Assembly: GCF_001941345.1 (NCBI RefSeq)
Contig: NZ_CP009251.1
Coordinates: 1,240,001 to 1,304,000 of the forward strand
DNA from: Corynebacterium stationis
GTDB lineage: Bacteria; Actinomycetota; Actinomycetes; Mycobacteriales; Mycobacteriaceae
Length of the DNA stretch: 64,000 nt
Direction: 5' to 3'
Part shown: one piece after another, positions 36,183 through 45,003 of the stretch
How positions within the stretch are numbered: position 1 is the first letter of the stretch
Layout: the number at the start of each line of letters is the position of its first letter
Position numbers and translations under genes: made by a program
Notes under the pieces: model-generated
What the model saw: the letters and a program-made list of their open reading frames with translations, nothing else
Told to the model about the DNA's origin: nothing
The model's database searches: none

Positions 36183-36785
36183 ATGATTCGATCATCGATC
36201 CATCTGGGACGGACCTTAACTGCCGGTGCACTTGTTGCGGGCCTGGGTTTGTCATCTGCCTTGTTGGCACCCGTTGCGTCGGCGCATGACACCGCCATCG
36301 GTGGCAGCATCACTGAAGGCGACGTACTGGATGAATTCCCAGAAGAGATCACGATTGAGTTCTCTGCAATTCCGCGCGACGGATTCAATAACTTCGCAGT
36401 CACCGATCAAGCCACCGGCGAAGTGCTATTTTCTGAAGAACCAGAAATTAACGAGCGCGAGCTGACCATCACTACGCCAGAGGATCAAGACCCAGGCGAT
36501 GGCGACTACATGCTCGGATTCCAAATTACTTCCTCCGATGGGCATGCCACTCGCGGCGGTATCTCTTTCAGCGTTGAATCCGGTGAAGAAACCGCCAGTG
36601 CTTCAGAAACCGCCAACGGTGCGGCAGTTGACTCTGAAGGGGCCGAAACTCCTGCGGAAGCAGCAGAAGAAGCCGAAGGCATGAGCACCTGGATGAAGTG
36701 GGCACTTGCCGGAGTTGGTGTGCTGGCTGTCATCGCAGTCCTAGCGGTGATGCTGGCTAAGCGCCGCGGATACGACGCAGAGTAG
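36183..36785 (+). CDS. CopC-domain exported copper-binding protein
   Basis: 200-residue exported protein. A signal peptide (residues 1-34, cleaved after VASA) leaves a mature protein starting with His35, the usual Cu(II)-ligating N-terminus of CopC. The CopC domain spans about 35-135, with RGGISFSV near its end; an Ala/Glu-rich linker and one C-terminal transmembrane helix (about 175-195) with a basic tail follow. So it is membrane-anchored, with copper binding outside. It leads the three-gene copper/heme group. RBS AAGGAG. Confidence 0.85.
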   Translation: MIRSSIHLGRTLTAGALVAGLGLSSALLAPVASAHDTAIGGSITEGDVLDEFPEEITIEFSAIPRDGFNNFAVTDQATGEVLFSEEPEINERELTITTPEDQDPGDGDYMLGFQITSSDGHATRGGISFSVESGEETASASETANGAAVDSEGAETPAEAAEEAEGMSTWMKWALAGVGVLAVIAVLAVMLAKRRGYDAE

Positions 36786-36859
36786 TTTTCTTTCACAGAA
36801 GCTCGATTCATTTTTAACCTTTACGCTGCCTTAATGAAGGCGGAGAAAGTTTTATCGCA

Positions 36860-37504
36860 ATGTTAAAGCACCCTCGTATTTTCGTGTCCATCGTTGCTGC
36901 CTCAGCCTTGGCATTGGCAGGTTGTAGCAATTCTGAGCAGGACTCCACGCAAAATGATTCTGCGTCACAAACCGCTGCGAATGCCTCTGCTGAATCAGAC
37001 GATGATGACGCGGACGATGCTGATGATGCCTTGGATTTTGAGGACGCAGTAGTGCGTGCGATGGCTGAAGATGCCGATATGACGGCGATTTTTGGCACCC
37101 TGGTTAACGAATCCAATGAAGATATTGAGATTGTGGCTTTTAGCTCCAGCGTGGATGCTGGCATCAATGAGATCCACGAAACCGTAGACGGTCAGATGCA
37201 GGAAATGGAAGAGCCACTAATTATTCCAGCCGGTGAATCCGTGGCCCTGGAACCAGGTGGGGCACACTTTATGCTCATGGACGTCAAGGAACCAGTCATG
37301 GCTGGCGATGAAGTCACCGTGACCGTTGAGCTGGCTGATGGCTCCACCGAGGAATTTGATGACATCCCAGTTCGTACCATTGGCGCCGGCGATGAAAACT
37401 ACGGCGATCTAGGTCATGACCACGGTGATCACGGCGACCACGGTGATCATGCTGATGAGGATCACGACGACCACGAGGATAACGACGAACAGCACGATCA
37501 CTAA
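36860..37504 (+). CDS. Copper chaperone PCuAC-like lipoprotein
   Basis: 214-residue lipoprotein, lipobox LALAGC with Cys22. After a Ser/Asp-rich linker comes a PCuAC-type domain (about residues 55-180) with GGAHFMLMDVKEPV (His and Met copper ligands), a shape used to carry Cu(I) to cytochrome oxidase or scavenging sites. The C-terminal 30 residues are a Gly/His/Asp-rich tail with many His, an extra metal-binding extension not usual in the family. GGCGGAG precedes ATG. Part of the copC-PCuAC-DyP unit. Confidence 0.82.
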   Translation: MLKHPRIFVSIVAASALALAGCSNSEQDSTQNDSASQTAANASAESDDDDADDADDALDFEDAVVRAMAEDADMTAIFGTLVNESNEDIEIVAFSSSVDAGINEIHETVDGQMQEMEEPLIIPAGESVALEPGGAHFMLMDVKEPVMAGDEVTVTVELADGSTEEFDDIPVRTIGAGDENYGDLGHDHGDHGDHGDHADEDHDDHEDNDEQHDH

Positions 37505-37574
37505 TCTGTTCAGCTTTTAAGGTTTCGGTTTTGTGCCTTAAGCAGGCACAGTGTTCAAGAAGGTGAATATTTCC

Positions 37575-38891
37575 ATGGTTGAGCTCGACCGACGAGCACT
37601 TCTAGTTCGCGGCGGCCTAGCCAGCGGTCTTGCTGCGACCGGCGCAATTATTGCGGGGTGCACCACACCCGAAGTAAAGAACGCCGCTGCAGCAAATACC
37701 GCGTCCACTGAGCAGGCAGATACAGAGACTTTCCTCAAAGACGCGATGGTTCCGTTTGATGGCAAACATCAACACGGCGTCACCGCGAGCTCTCACGCCG
37801 TGTTGAACCTTTTAGGTTTCAATCTCAAAGACACCGTGGGGAAGAAGGAATTCACCAATTTGATGCGGTTATGGACCGCAGACGCCAGGGCACTGTGTAC
37901 ATCGGAAACTCCGGTCGGCTCGCTTGAACCAGAGATGGCAGATACTCCCGCTAATCTCACGATTACTTGTGGGCTCGGGGAGCGGGTCTTTGACGTCATT
38001 GGTGCCTCAAAACTCAGGCCGAAGTGGCTGCGTGATGTTGAAGCATTTGACCGCGATAAGTTAGATCCTGCGTGGGGGCAAACCGATATCGTCTTGCAGA
38101 TTTGCTGTGATGACCCGGTCACAGCAGGCCATGCCATGCGCCATATGATTCGCGCTGGCCAAGATTATGCGCAGGTGAAGTGGCTTCAGCAAGGCTATGG
38201 CCACGCCTACGGTGCCGGCGGTAAGGGCGATACCCCGCGCAATCACTTTGGACAATTAGACGGCACCGTCAACCCACGCGGTGACGAAGAAATGGACCAG
38301 CAGGTGTGGATCGATGAAGGTCCGCAGTGGGCGCGCGGTGGTACCTCGATGGTGGTACGCCGTATCCGCATGAATCTTGACACCTGGGAGAAACTTGACC
38401 GTAAATCGCGGGAGAATTCAATCGGGCGCAAGCTTGATAACGGTGCGCCGTTAACTGGTGAAGAAGAATTCGATAAGCCGGATTTTGACGCGGTGGATAA
38501 ATACGGTCTTCCCACCATCGACCGCAATTCGCACATCGCGCGTGCCCAAGCGCCAGATGGCAAGCCTCAGGAGCGCATGCTGCGCCGTGCTTTTAACTAC
38601 GATATGCAACCGGACTACGCGCCGATCTCAGAAACCGGCTTCGTTAATGACGAGGAAGAGCTCTCGGGTACCGACGTGCAGCTATCGAATTCCGGACTGG
38701 TCTTTATTTGTTTCCAGAAAGACATGACCAAGGTTTTTGAACCGATGCAAAGGCGCATGGATGAAGTGGATCTGCTCAATGAGTGGATCACACATATCGG
38801 CTCTGCCGTGTATTTTGTCCCACCAGGAGTGCAATCCGGTGGAACCACGGGGACCTTTTGGGCGGAAACCTTAATAGACGCGGTAGGATAA
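37575..38891 (+). CDS. efeB: Tat-exported DyP-type heme peroxidase
   Basis: 438-residue dye-decolorising peroxidase. The Tat signal has LDRRALLVRGG (Arg6-Arg7) and is followed by a lipobox-like IAGC (Cys29), so the enzyme is probably exported folded with heme and may be lipidated. The core shows GQLDGTVNPRG, the GxxDG signature carrying the distal Asp (about residues 227-237), and RMLRRAFNYD, the Arg region. Start ATG 37575 is chosen over the in-frame GTG 37551 because the RR motif follows and AAGGTG lies upstream. EfeO/EfeU iron transporters are not encoded here; copC/PCuAC neighbours suggest copper linkage. Confidence 0.87.
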   Translation: MVELDRRALLVRGGLASGLAATGAIIAGCTTPEVKNAAAANTASTEQADTETFLKDAMVPFDGKHQHGVTASSHAVLNLLGFNLKDTVGKKEFTNLMRLWTADARALCTSETPVGSLEPEMADTPANLTITCGLGERVFDVIGASKLRPKWLRDVEAFDRDKLDPAWGQTDIVLQICCDDPVTAGHAMRHMIRAGQDYAQVKWLQQGYGHAYGAGGKGDTPRNHFGQLDGTVNPRGDEEMDQQVWIDEGPQWARGGTSMVVRRIRMNLDTWEKLDRKSRENSIGRKLDNGAPLTGEEEFDKPDFDAVDKYGLPTIDRNSHIARAQAPDGKPQERMLRRAFNYDMQPDYAPISETGFVNDEEELSGTDVQLSNSGLVFICFQKDMTKVFEPMQRRMDEVDLLNEWITHIGSAVYFVPPGVQSGGTTGTFWAETLIDAVG

Positions 38892-38963
38892 CCGGGTTAG
38901 AACTTGTACATCAGGGTGGCGGCCAGGTAAGCCGTTTTTCCCATTAGCGCAAAGGAGCGCAGC

Positions 38964-41039
38964 ATGTCAGAAGCAATCGCCGCAACTACGGTCAATTATG
39001 AGCCGTTTACCTGCCCTGCAGGCACAGCAGTCGGTACTGCGATGAGGGAGCTGGGTCTGCCCAATAAAGGACCTGAGGCGGTTGTCGTCGTTCGTGATGC
39101 AGAAGGTCAACTGAAAGATCTCGCTCACGTCCCTGCTGAAGACGGCGTATTTACCCCCGTCGCAGCTTCTGAAGAAGACGGCCGCGCTGTCATTCGCCAC
39201 TCGTGCGCGCACGTTTTGGCGCAGGCTGTCCAAGCTGAATTTCCGGGTACCAAGTTGGGGATTGGCCCGGCAATTGAAAATGGCTTTTATTACGATTTTC
39301 AGACTGAGGAGCCATTTACTCCAGAAGATCTGAAGACTATCGAAAAGCGGATGAAGAAGATCATCAAAACTGGCCAGCGCTTTGAGCGTGGCGTGTTTGC
39401 TTCCAATGAAGAAGCCGCACAAGCCTTGCGTGATGAGCCCTTCAAGCTGGAACTCATTGAGGATAAGGGTAATGTTGACCCGAATTCCGATGAAGCAACT
39501 GAAGTTGGCGCCGGCGAGCTGACCTACTATGACAACGTCAATCCACGCACCAGTGAGGTGGAGTGGTCTGACTTGTGCCGTGGTCCGCACCTTCCGACCA
39601 CCAAGTACATTCCTGCCTTTACCTTGACGCGATCTTCTGCTGCCTACTGGCGCGGTGACCAAGATAATGCTGGCCTGCAGCGTATTTACGGCACCGCTTG
39701 GGAATCCAAGGAATCCCTTGAGGCCTACCAGCACATGATGGAAGAGGCTGAAAAGCGTGACCACCGCCGTCTGGGCGCAGAGCTAGATCTCTTTAGCTTC
39801 CCCGATGACTTGGGCTCTGGTCTGCCCGTATTCCACCCAAATGGCGGCATCGTTCGCACGGAGATGGAAGAGCATTCACGTCGTCGTCACATCGAGGCCG
39901 GCTACTCTTTCGTGAACACTCCGCACATCACCAAGCAGGACCTCTTTGAGCGTTCCGGCCACCTTGGTTTCTACAAAGACGGTATGTTCCCACCGATGCA
40001 CGTCGATGCTGAATATGACGAAGAGGGCAATGAGACCAAGCCTGGGCAGGACTACTACCTCAAGCCCATGAACTGTCCGATGCACAACCTCATTTTCGAT
40101 ACCCGTGGTCGTTCCTACCGTGAACTTCCACTGCGTATTTTTGAGTTCGGCACCGTATACCGCTATGAAAAGTCCGGTGTTATTCATGGTCTGACCCGTG
40201 CGCGTGGCTTTACCCAAGATGATGCGCACATCTACTGCACCGATGATCAGTTGGAAGATGAGCTGACGTCGGTTCTGGACTTCGTTATTTCCTTGCTCAA
40301 GGACTACGGTCTGGATGATTTCTACCTCGAGCTGTCTACCCGCGATCCAAAGAAGTCCGTGGGCTCTGATGAAATCTGGGAGCGTTCAACGGAAATCCTT
40401 GCACGTGTTGCTGAAAAGTCTGGTCTGGATCTAGTTCCAGACCCAGAAGGCGCTGCCTTCTACGGCCCTAAGATCTCTGTTCAGGCACGTGACGCGATTG
40501 GCCGTACCTGGCAGATGTCTACCGTACAGTTGGACTTCAACATGCCAGAGCGCTTCAATTTGGAGTACACCGCTTCTGATGGTTCCAAGAAGCAGCCAAT
40601 TATGATCCACCGCGCGCTCTTTGGCTCGATTGAGCGCTTCTTCGGCGTGCTGCTGGAACACTACGCTGGCGCTTTCCCAGCATGGCTGGCACCACACCAG
40701 GTCGTAGGCATTCCAGTGTCCGAGGACAACGTCGAGCACCTCAAGCAGGTTATTGCGAAGCTGCGCAAGAAGGGCATCCGCGCTGAGGTCGATACCTCGG
40801 ATGACCGCATGCAGAAAAAGATTCGCAACCACACCACGGGCAAGGTGCCGTTCATGTTGCTCGCTGGTGCACGCGATGCTGAAGCGGATGCAGTATCCTT
40901 CCGCTTCCTCGATGGTTCCCAAGCCAACGGCATCCAGGTTGATGAAGCAGTCGAGCTCATTGCCAACTGGATCGCAGAGCGTGAGAACACCCAGCCGAAC
41001 CAAGAAAATATCGAGGCTCGTCGCAGCCAAGATGCCTAA
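38964..41039 (+). CDS. thrS: Threonyl-tRNA synthetase
   Basis: 691-residue class II synthetase charging tRNA-Thr. N-terminal TGS domain (about 15-80), editing domain (about 90-260) with [11 protein letters not shown], the catalytic core (about 300-565) with motif 1 around [19 protein letters not shown] and motif 2 ([20 protein letters not shown], here [13 protein letters not shown]), and the anticodon-binding domain (to 680). Start ATG 38964 with AAAGGAG upstream. No T-box leader was recognised. It heads the thrS-HIT-pgsA-patA-pimA series. Confidence 0.96.
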   Translation: MSEAIAATTVNYEPFTCPAGTAVGTAMRELGLPNKGPEAVVVVRDAEGQLKDLAHVPAEDGVFTPVAASEEDGRAVIRHSCAHVLAQAVQAEFPGTKLGIGPAIENGFYYDFQTEEPFTPEDLKTIEKRMKKIIKTGQRFERGVFASNEEAAQALRDEPFKLELIEDKGNVDPNSDEATEVGAGELTYYDNVNPRTSEVEWSDLCRGPHLPTTKYIPAFTLTRSSAAYWRGDQDNAGLQRIYGTAWESKESLEAYQHMMEEAEKRDHRRLGAELDLFSFPDDLGSGLPVFHPNGGIVRTEMEEHSRRRHIEAGYSFVNTPHITKQDLFERSGHLGFYKDGMFPPMHVDAEYDEEGNETKPGQDYYLKPMNCPMHNLIFDTRGRSYRELPLRIFEFGTVYRYEKSGVIHGLTRARGFTQDDAHIYCTDDQLEDELTSVLDFVISLLKDYGLDDFYLELSTRDPKKSVGSDEIWERSTEILARVAEKSGLDLVPDPEGAAFYGPKISVQARDAIGRTWQMSTVQLDFNMPERFNLEYTASDGSKKQPIMIHRALFGSIERFFGVLLEHYAGAFPAWLAPHQVVGIPVSEDNVEHLKQVIAKLRKKGIRAEVDTSDDRMQKKIRNHTTGKVPFMLLAGARDAEADAVSFRFLDGSQANGIQVDEAVELIANWIAERENTQPNQENIEARRSQDA

Positions 41040-41130
41040 GCTAGCGGTTTAGGTATTTTACCCGCCCCAGATAACCTTGCACAGACCTCGACGAATGATA
41101 GCGGCGAGAAGAAAGGACACGTTTGCCGTC

Positions 41131-41742
41131 ATGGCTAATTCTTCCAAATCCTATGAACACACAGGACAAGAGGAAGTTGACGTGTATGTGGACTCTGGGG
41201 TGGGGCAGCCAGACCGTTTAGAGCGGATCTGGGCGCCGTTTCGTATGGCGTATATCAAAAAGCGAACACAAGACCCGTTTGTAGAAGCGCCAAAGAAAAC
41301 AGATGAAGACGCATTAATCATCGCGCGCGGCGAAGAGGTCTATGCACTTTTAAATCTCTTTCCCTATAACGCGGGCCATCTCATGGTGGTGCCTTATCGC
41401 AAGGTTGCTAACTTCGAGGACCTTACTGACTCCGAAACCATGGAGCTTATGGCTTTTGTGAAAAAGTCGATCCGAGTGCTCAAGAAGATCTCGAATCCAG
41501 AAGGAATTAACGTCGGATTTAACTTAGGTAAAGCCTCTGGCGGGTCGGTGGGAGACCATCTTCACATGCATGTCGTGCCGCGCTGGTCTGGGGACAGCAA
41601 CTTTATGACTATCCTTGATGGCACGAAGGTCTTGCCGCAATTGTTGAAAGAAACGCGGGAAGCCCTTGCCCAAGGCTGGCAGGAAATTGAGTTGGAGGAT
41701 AGCCAAATGGAGGCTTCAAGAATGGAGAACCCCAGTGCTTAG
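41131..41742 (+). CDS. HIT-family hydrolase/phosphorylase
   Basis: 203-residue HIT protein with the catalytic triad sequence HLHMHVVPRW (about residues 148-157) preceded by GGSVGD. Mycobacterial orthologues in this position are Ap4A phosphorylases, so this is a likely activity; AMP-lysyl hydrolysis is an alternative. Length is longer than a plain HINT protein. ATG 41131 is chosen from conservation; upstream in-frame starts exist to 41077. Overlaps pgsA by 8 bases. Confidence 0.85.
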   Translation: MANSSKSYEHTGQEEVDVYVDSGVGQPDRLERIWAPFRMAYIKKRTQDPFVEAPKKTDEDALIIARGEEVYALLNLFPYNAGHLMVVPYRKVANFEDLTDSETMELMAFVKKSIRVLKKISNPEGINVGFNLGKASGGSVGDHLHMHVVPRWSGDSNFMTILDGTKVLPQLLKETREALAQGWQEIELEDSQMEASRMENPSA

Positions 41743-42373
41743 CGTGCACGGGCGCAAGCCCGCAGCAGTGGTTGTCGAACCAGTCGCCCGCGGATTCCTC
41801 AAAGTAGGACTAACGCCTAATGCAGTAACTATCATCGGCACCTTTGTCACTATCGCAATTACCGTGACGCTCATTCCGAGTGGCCATCTTTTTGCCGCGG
41901 CAGTATTTTCCGGAATCTTCGCGGCCTTCGACATGGTCGATGGCACTATGGCGCGTTTAACCGGTGGGGCTACAAAATTTGGTGCAACGCTTGATGCTAG
42001 TTGTGACCGGATTACCGACGGTGCTCTTTTCGCTGCCATTATCTGGTACCTCATCTACTTCGACAATGCGCATCCCGCAACCATCTTTGCAGCACTTGTG
42101 GTCTTGGTGACATCCCAGGTCATCTCCTATGTCAAAGCCCGCGGTGAAGCATCAGGCTTTTCGATGATCGGTGGGCTCATCGAACGTCCGGAGCGCTTGA
42201 TTCTCGGATTGGTTGGTATTGGCCTCGAAGGACTTGGCGTTCCTTATATTCTTCCGGTGTGCCTGTGGTTGTTGGCTATCGGTTCGATTTTTACCGTTTA
42301 TCAGCGGTTGATGCAGGCGTATAAGCAAGATAGGCAGGAAAACCCTAAAGCGCCAGGTGCCAAAACAGCTTAA
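41735..42373 (+). CDS. pgsA: Phosphatidylinositol phosphate synthase
   Basis: 212-residue integral membrane enzyme that joins CDP-diacylglycerol and inositol-1-phosphate to form phosphatidylinositol phosphate, the base of PIMs and lipoarabinomannan. The CDP-alcohol phosphatidyltransferase signature DMVDGTMAR with downstream ATLDASCDRITD (D-G-x2-A-R-x8-G-x3-D-x3-D) is complete. About six helices are visible. GTG 41735 overlaps the HIT stop with GGAG seven bases upstream. The patA gene follows. Confidence 0.9.
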   Translation: MLSVHGRKPAAVVVEPVARGFLKVGLTPNAVTIIGTFVTIAITVTLIPSGHLFAAAVFSGIFAAFDMVDGTMARLTGGATKFGATLDASCDRITDGALFAAIIWYLIYFDNAHPATIFAALVVLVTSQVISYVKARGEASGFSMIGGLIERPERLILGLVGIGLEGLGVPYILPVCLWLLAIGSIFTVYQRLMQAYKQDRQENPKAPGAKTA

Positions 42374-42381
42374 GGGGCTAG

Positions 42382-43371
42382 ATGAAAATTAAGGACGATA
42401 TTTCTGCCGCCGGCTATTTTGCTGGGTGGAGCCTGGTCAAGCACCTGCCTGTGCCACTAGCCGAATGGCTCTTTAACAAGGTGGCAGATAAGGTCTCGCA
42501 CGATGGCGCAGGGATGGAACAGCTACGCCGCAATTTGATGCGCATAGTGGGGCCGGAAAACGTAACCCGTGAACTAGTGCGGGATTCCATGCGTTCTTAT
42601 ATGCGCTATTGGATGGAAGCATTTCGCTTGCAGTCCTTATCGCAGGATGCAGATTTGCATCGTCAACTGCTAGCAGGGCTTGAGGGCAAAGAGCTTCTTG
42701 ATGCCTCCTTGAATTCACCTAAGGGCACCATTCTGGCGCTGACCCACAGTGGGAACTGGGACATGGCTGGCGTATTTTTGGTGGGCTATAATGGCCCTTT
42801 CACCACTGTCGCAGAACGTGTCAAGCCGGAAAGCTTGTTTAGAGCCTTCGTGGATTACCGACAGGCGCTTGGTTTTAAGGTCATAGCTCTGACCGGTGGT
42901 GAGCAGCCGCCTTATGAGCAGCTGAAGCAAGCGTTAGAAGCAGGGGAAGTGGTGTGTCTGCTTTCCGAGCGCGATTTAACGCGGCATGGCGTGGAGGTAG
43001 ATTTCTTCGGCGAGCCGTGCAATATGGCCACAGGTCCTGCACGTTTAGCGCAGGAGACAGGTGCTCATCTGCACGCTGTCCATTGCTTTTTTCACGACGA
43101 CAACGACGATGAGTCTGGTGCATCAGTTGCAGGTGGCAGCCCGCGGTGGGGTATGACGGTCTCGGAACCGATTGAGGTCGACGACATCAAGACAACAACG
43201 CAAAGCCTTGCTCGGCACTTCGAAAAATTCCTCCGCCGCCGGCCTCAAGATTGGCACATGCTGCAACCGCAGTGGAATGTCGATATTGAACAACGCCGGC
43301 TCAGGCGCGCGGAGCGCGAGAGCCGTGAGGAAAACCAAGCTGCGCGGCAGAAGAAAAAGGGGAGGAAATAG
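42382..43371 (+). CDS. patA: PIM acyltransferase PatA-type
   Basis: 329-residue lysophospholipid-acyltransferase-like enzyme (HtrB superfamily) that acylates the mannose of phosphatidylinositol mannosides. The catalytic THSGNWDM (the HxxxxD motif, about residues 117-124) and LSERDL (about 194-199) are visible. The C-terminus is rich in Arg/Lys, suggesting peripheral membrane contact. Lies between pgsA and pimA, the conserved location. Confidence 0.9.
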   Translation: MKIKDDISAAGYFAGWSLVKHLPVPLAEWLFNKVADKVSHDGAGMEQLRRNLMRIVGPENVTRELVRDSMRSYMRYWMEAFRLQSLSQDADLHRQLLAGLEGKELLDASLNSPKGTILALTHSGNWDMAGVFLVGYNGPFTTVAERVKPESLFRAFVDYRQALGFKVIALTGGEQPPYEQLKQALEAGEVVCLLSERDLTRHGVEVDFFGEPCNMATGPARLAQETGAHLHAVHCFFHDDNDDESGASVAGGSPRWGMTVSEPIEVDDIKTTTQSLARHFEKFLRRRPQDWHMLQPQWNVDIEQRRLRRAERESREENQAARQKKKGRK

Positions 43372-43374
43372 CAG

Positions 43375-44493
43375 GTGCGAATTGGTTTAGTGTGCCCGTA
43401 TTCCTTCGACGAACCAGGCGGAGTTCAAGCGCATATGCTTGACCTTGCCACGGTTTTTATTGACCAGGGCCATTTTGTGCAGGTTCTGGGTCCGGCTTCA
43501 GCAGAGACCGATGTCCCGGACTTTGTTGTTAAAGGTGGCGGCTCCATCCCGATTTCTTATAACGGGTCTGTCGCGCGGCTTTCTATCGGACCGCAGGTTA
43601 CTCGCCGCGTAAAAGAATTCATTCGTGATGGCGACTTTGATGTCTTGCATATTCACGAGCCAAATTCCCCGAGCTACTCCATGCGGGCTCTGAGCATCGC
43701 TGAGGGGCCGATTGTTGCTACGTATCATGCTTCTGCGGCGAGCTCACGCCTTTTGCAGTTGGCGCGTCCGGTCCTCAGCCCGATGTTGGAAAAAATTCGC
43801 GGGGGCATTGCTGTCTCGGAGATGGCGCGGCGTTGGCAGGTCGAACAACTGGGCGGCGATCCGATCTTGATTCCTAATGGCGTGGATACCTCGGTATACG
43901 CAGCGGCGCTCCAACATAGCGCCGCTGCGTCTAACAACGCAGGCGACGCTACTCAACGACCCCTGGAGATTGTATTCTTGGGCCGCCTTGATGAATCACG
44001 CAAGGGGCTTGATGTTCTCTTGGATGCGCTTGAGCACATCGATCGTCCCATCCGCGTAACTGTGATGGGGGGAGGCCATGCCCGGTCGCGCTCTGGCGTG
44101 GATTTTGTCGGGCGTGTTTCCGATCTAGATAAAGCTCGGATTCTGGGCCGCGCGGATATCTACGTGGCGCCGAATCGCGGTGGCGAGTCCTTTGGCATTG
44201 TCCTGGTTGAGGCGATGGCCGCGGGGTGCGCTGTAGTTGCCAGTGATTTAGAAGCGTTTGCGGCAGTGTGCAATGTGGAGGCTGAACAGCCTGCCGGCTT
44301 GCTGTTTAAAAATGGCGATGCCCGCGACTTGGCTGCAAAGATTACGCGGCTTATCGATGATGAGCACGAACGCCGTGCCCTGATCTCCGCAGGTATCCAG
44401 CGTGCCGAGCAATATGACTGGGACCATGTCGCAGCCGCGGTGATGCAGGTCTATGAAACTGTCCAAGACGGAACTAAAGTTCGGGTCGGCTAA
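43375..44493 (+). CDS. pimA: Phosphatidylinositol alpha-mannosyltransferase
   Basis: 372-residue GT4 (GT-B fold) enzyme that adds the first mannose from GDP-mannose to phosphatidylinositol. The N-terminal RIGLVCPYSFDEPGGVQAHM (the GGVQ loop, residues about 14-19) and the C-terminal GESFGIVLVEAMAAGCAVV (E-x7-E-type motif, about 280-298) are typical. GTG 43375 has GGGGAGG upstream and starts 4 bases after patA. Near-complete length for PimA. Confidence 0.93.
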   Translation: MRIGLVCPYSFDEPGGVQAHMLDLATVFIDQGHFVQVLGPASAETDVPDFVVKGGGSIPISYNGSVARLSIGPQVTRRVKEFIRDGDFDVLHIHEPNSPSYSMRALSIAEGPIVATYHASAASSRLLQLARPVLSPMLEKIRGGIAVSEMARRWQVEQLGGDPILIPNGVDTSVYAAALQHSAAASNNAGDATQRPLEIVFLGRLDESRKGLDVLLDALEHIDRPIRVTVMGGGHARSRSGVDFVGRVSDLDKARILGRADIYVAPNRGGESFGIVLVEAMAAGCAVVASDLEAFAAVCNVEAEQPAGLLFKNGDARDLAAKITRLIDDEHERRALISAGIQRAEQYDWDHVAAAVMQVYETVQDGTKVRVG

Positions 44494-44508
44494 GGAGCAG
44501 CGCTTTTC

Positions 44509-45003
44509 ATGAATACGATTATGCTCATCGTCATCACGGTGATCATCACAGTTATTGCGCTGTGGGCATATTTCACCGCACAGCGGCTTAATACCTTGCA
44601 CATCCGCACAGATGCCGCCTTGGCTCAGCTGCAAGCGATGCTGGACCGACGCGCAGCCGTTATCGGTGTGTTGGTCCCGGTTCTCGCGCCGATTGCCCTG
44701 CAAGCAGAAGGCGTTGCGCTCCGCCACGGGAAATTTGATGAGCGCTCACAACGTGAACGGGAGCTGAATGTGGAAATCCACAAGTTCTTTGACGTTGATG
44801 AGCAATTAGCTGCCAGTGTATCGGCGAATCCGCAGTTGGTGGATGCGGAAACACGCGTTCAATTAGCGCACCGTTTTTATAATGAAGCAGTATCCGATAC
44901 CCGGGCTTTACGTTTGCGTCCAACAGTACGTGTGCTGCGTTTGGGTGGCACGGCTCCGCTGCCAGAATTTTTTGAATACTCTTTTAGTCTCGAGCGTCCA
45001 TAG
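44509..45003 (+). CDS. Small membrane-anchored protein (LemA-like helix layout)
   Basis: 164-residue protein with one N-terminal transmembrane helix (about residues 4-24) followed by a helical cytoplasmic or external part with RLNTLHIRTDAALAQLQAMLDRRAA, a heptad-like pattern. I do not recognise the family with certainty; it resembles LemA-type anchored helical proteins. Its position after pimA parallels a membrane/Nudix gene in mycobacteria, a weak clue. It overlaps the convergent GT87 gene by 20 bases. Confidence 0.6.
   Translation: MNTIMLIVITVIITVIALWAYFTAQRLNTLHIRTDAALAQLQAMLDRRAAVIGVLVPVLAPIALQAEGVALRHGKFDERSQRERELNVEIHKFFDVDEQLAASVSANPQLVDAETRVQLAHRFYNEAVSDTRALRLRPTVRVLRLGGTAPLPEFFEYSFSLERP

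Noticed and set aside
38892..38963. T-box leader expected before thrS
   Set aside because: The gap is only 72 bases and lacks the specifier and antiterminator features.
38967..39764. 265-codon minus-strand ORF inside thrS
   Set aside because: Antisense shadow of a highly conserved gene; no start context or domain.
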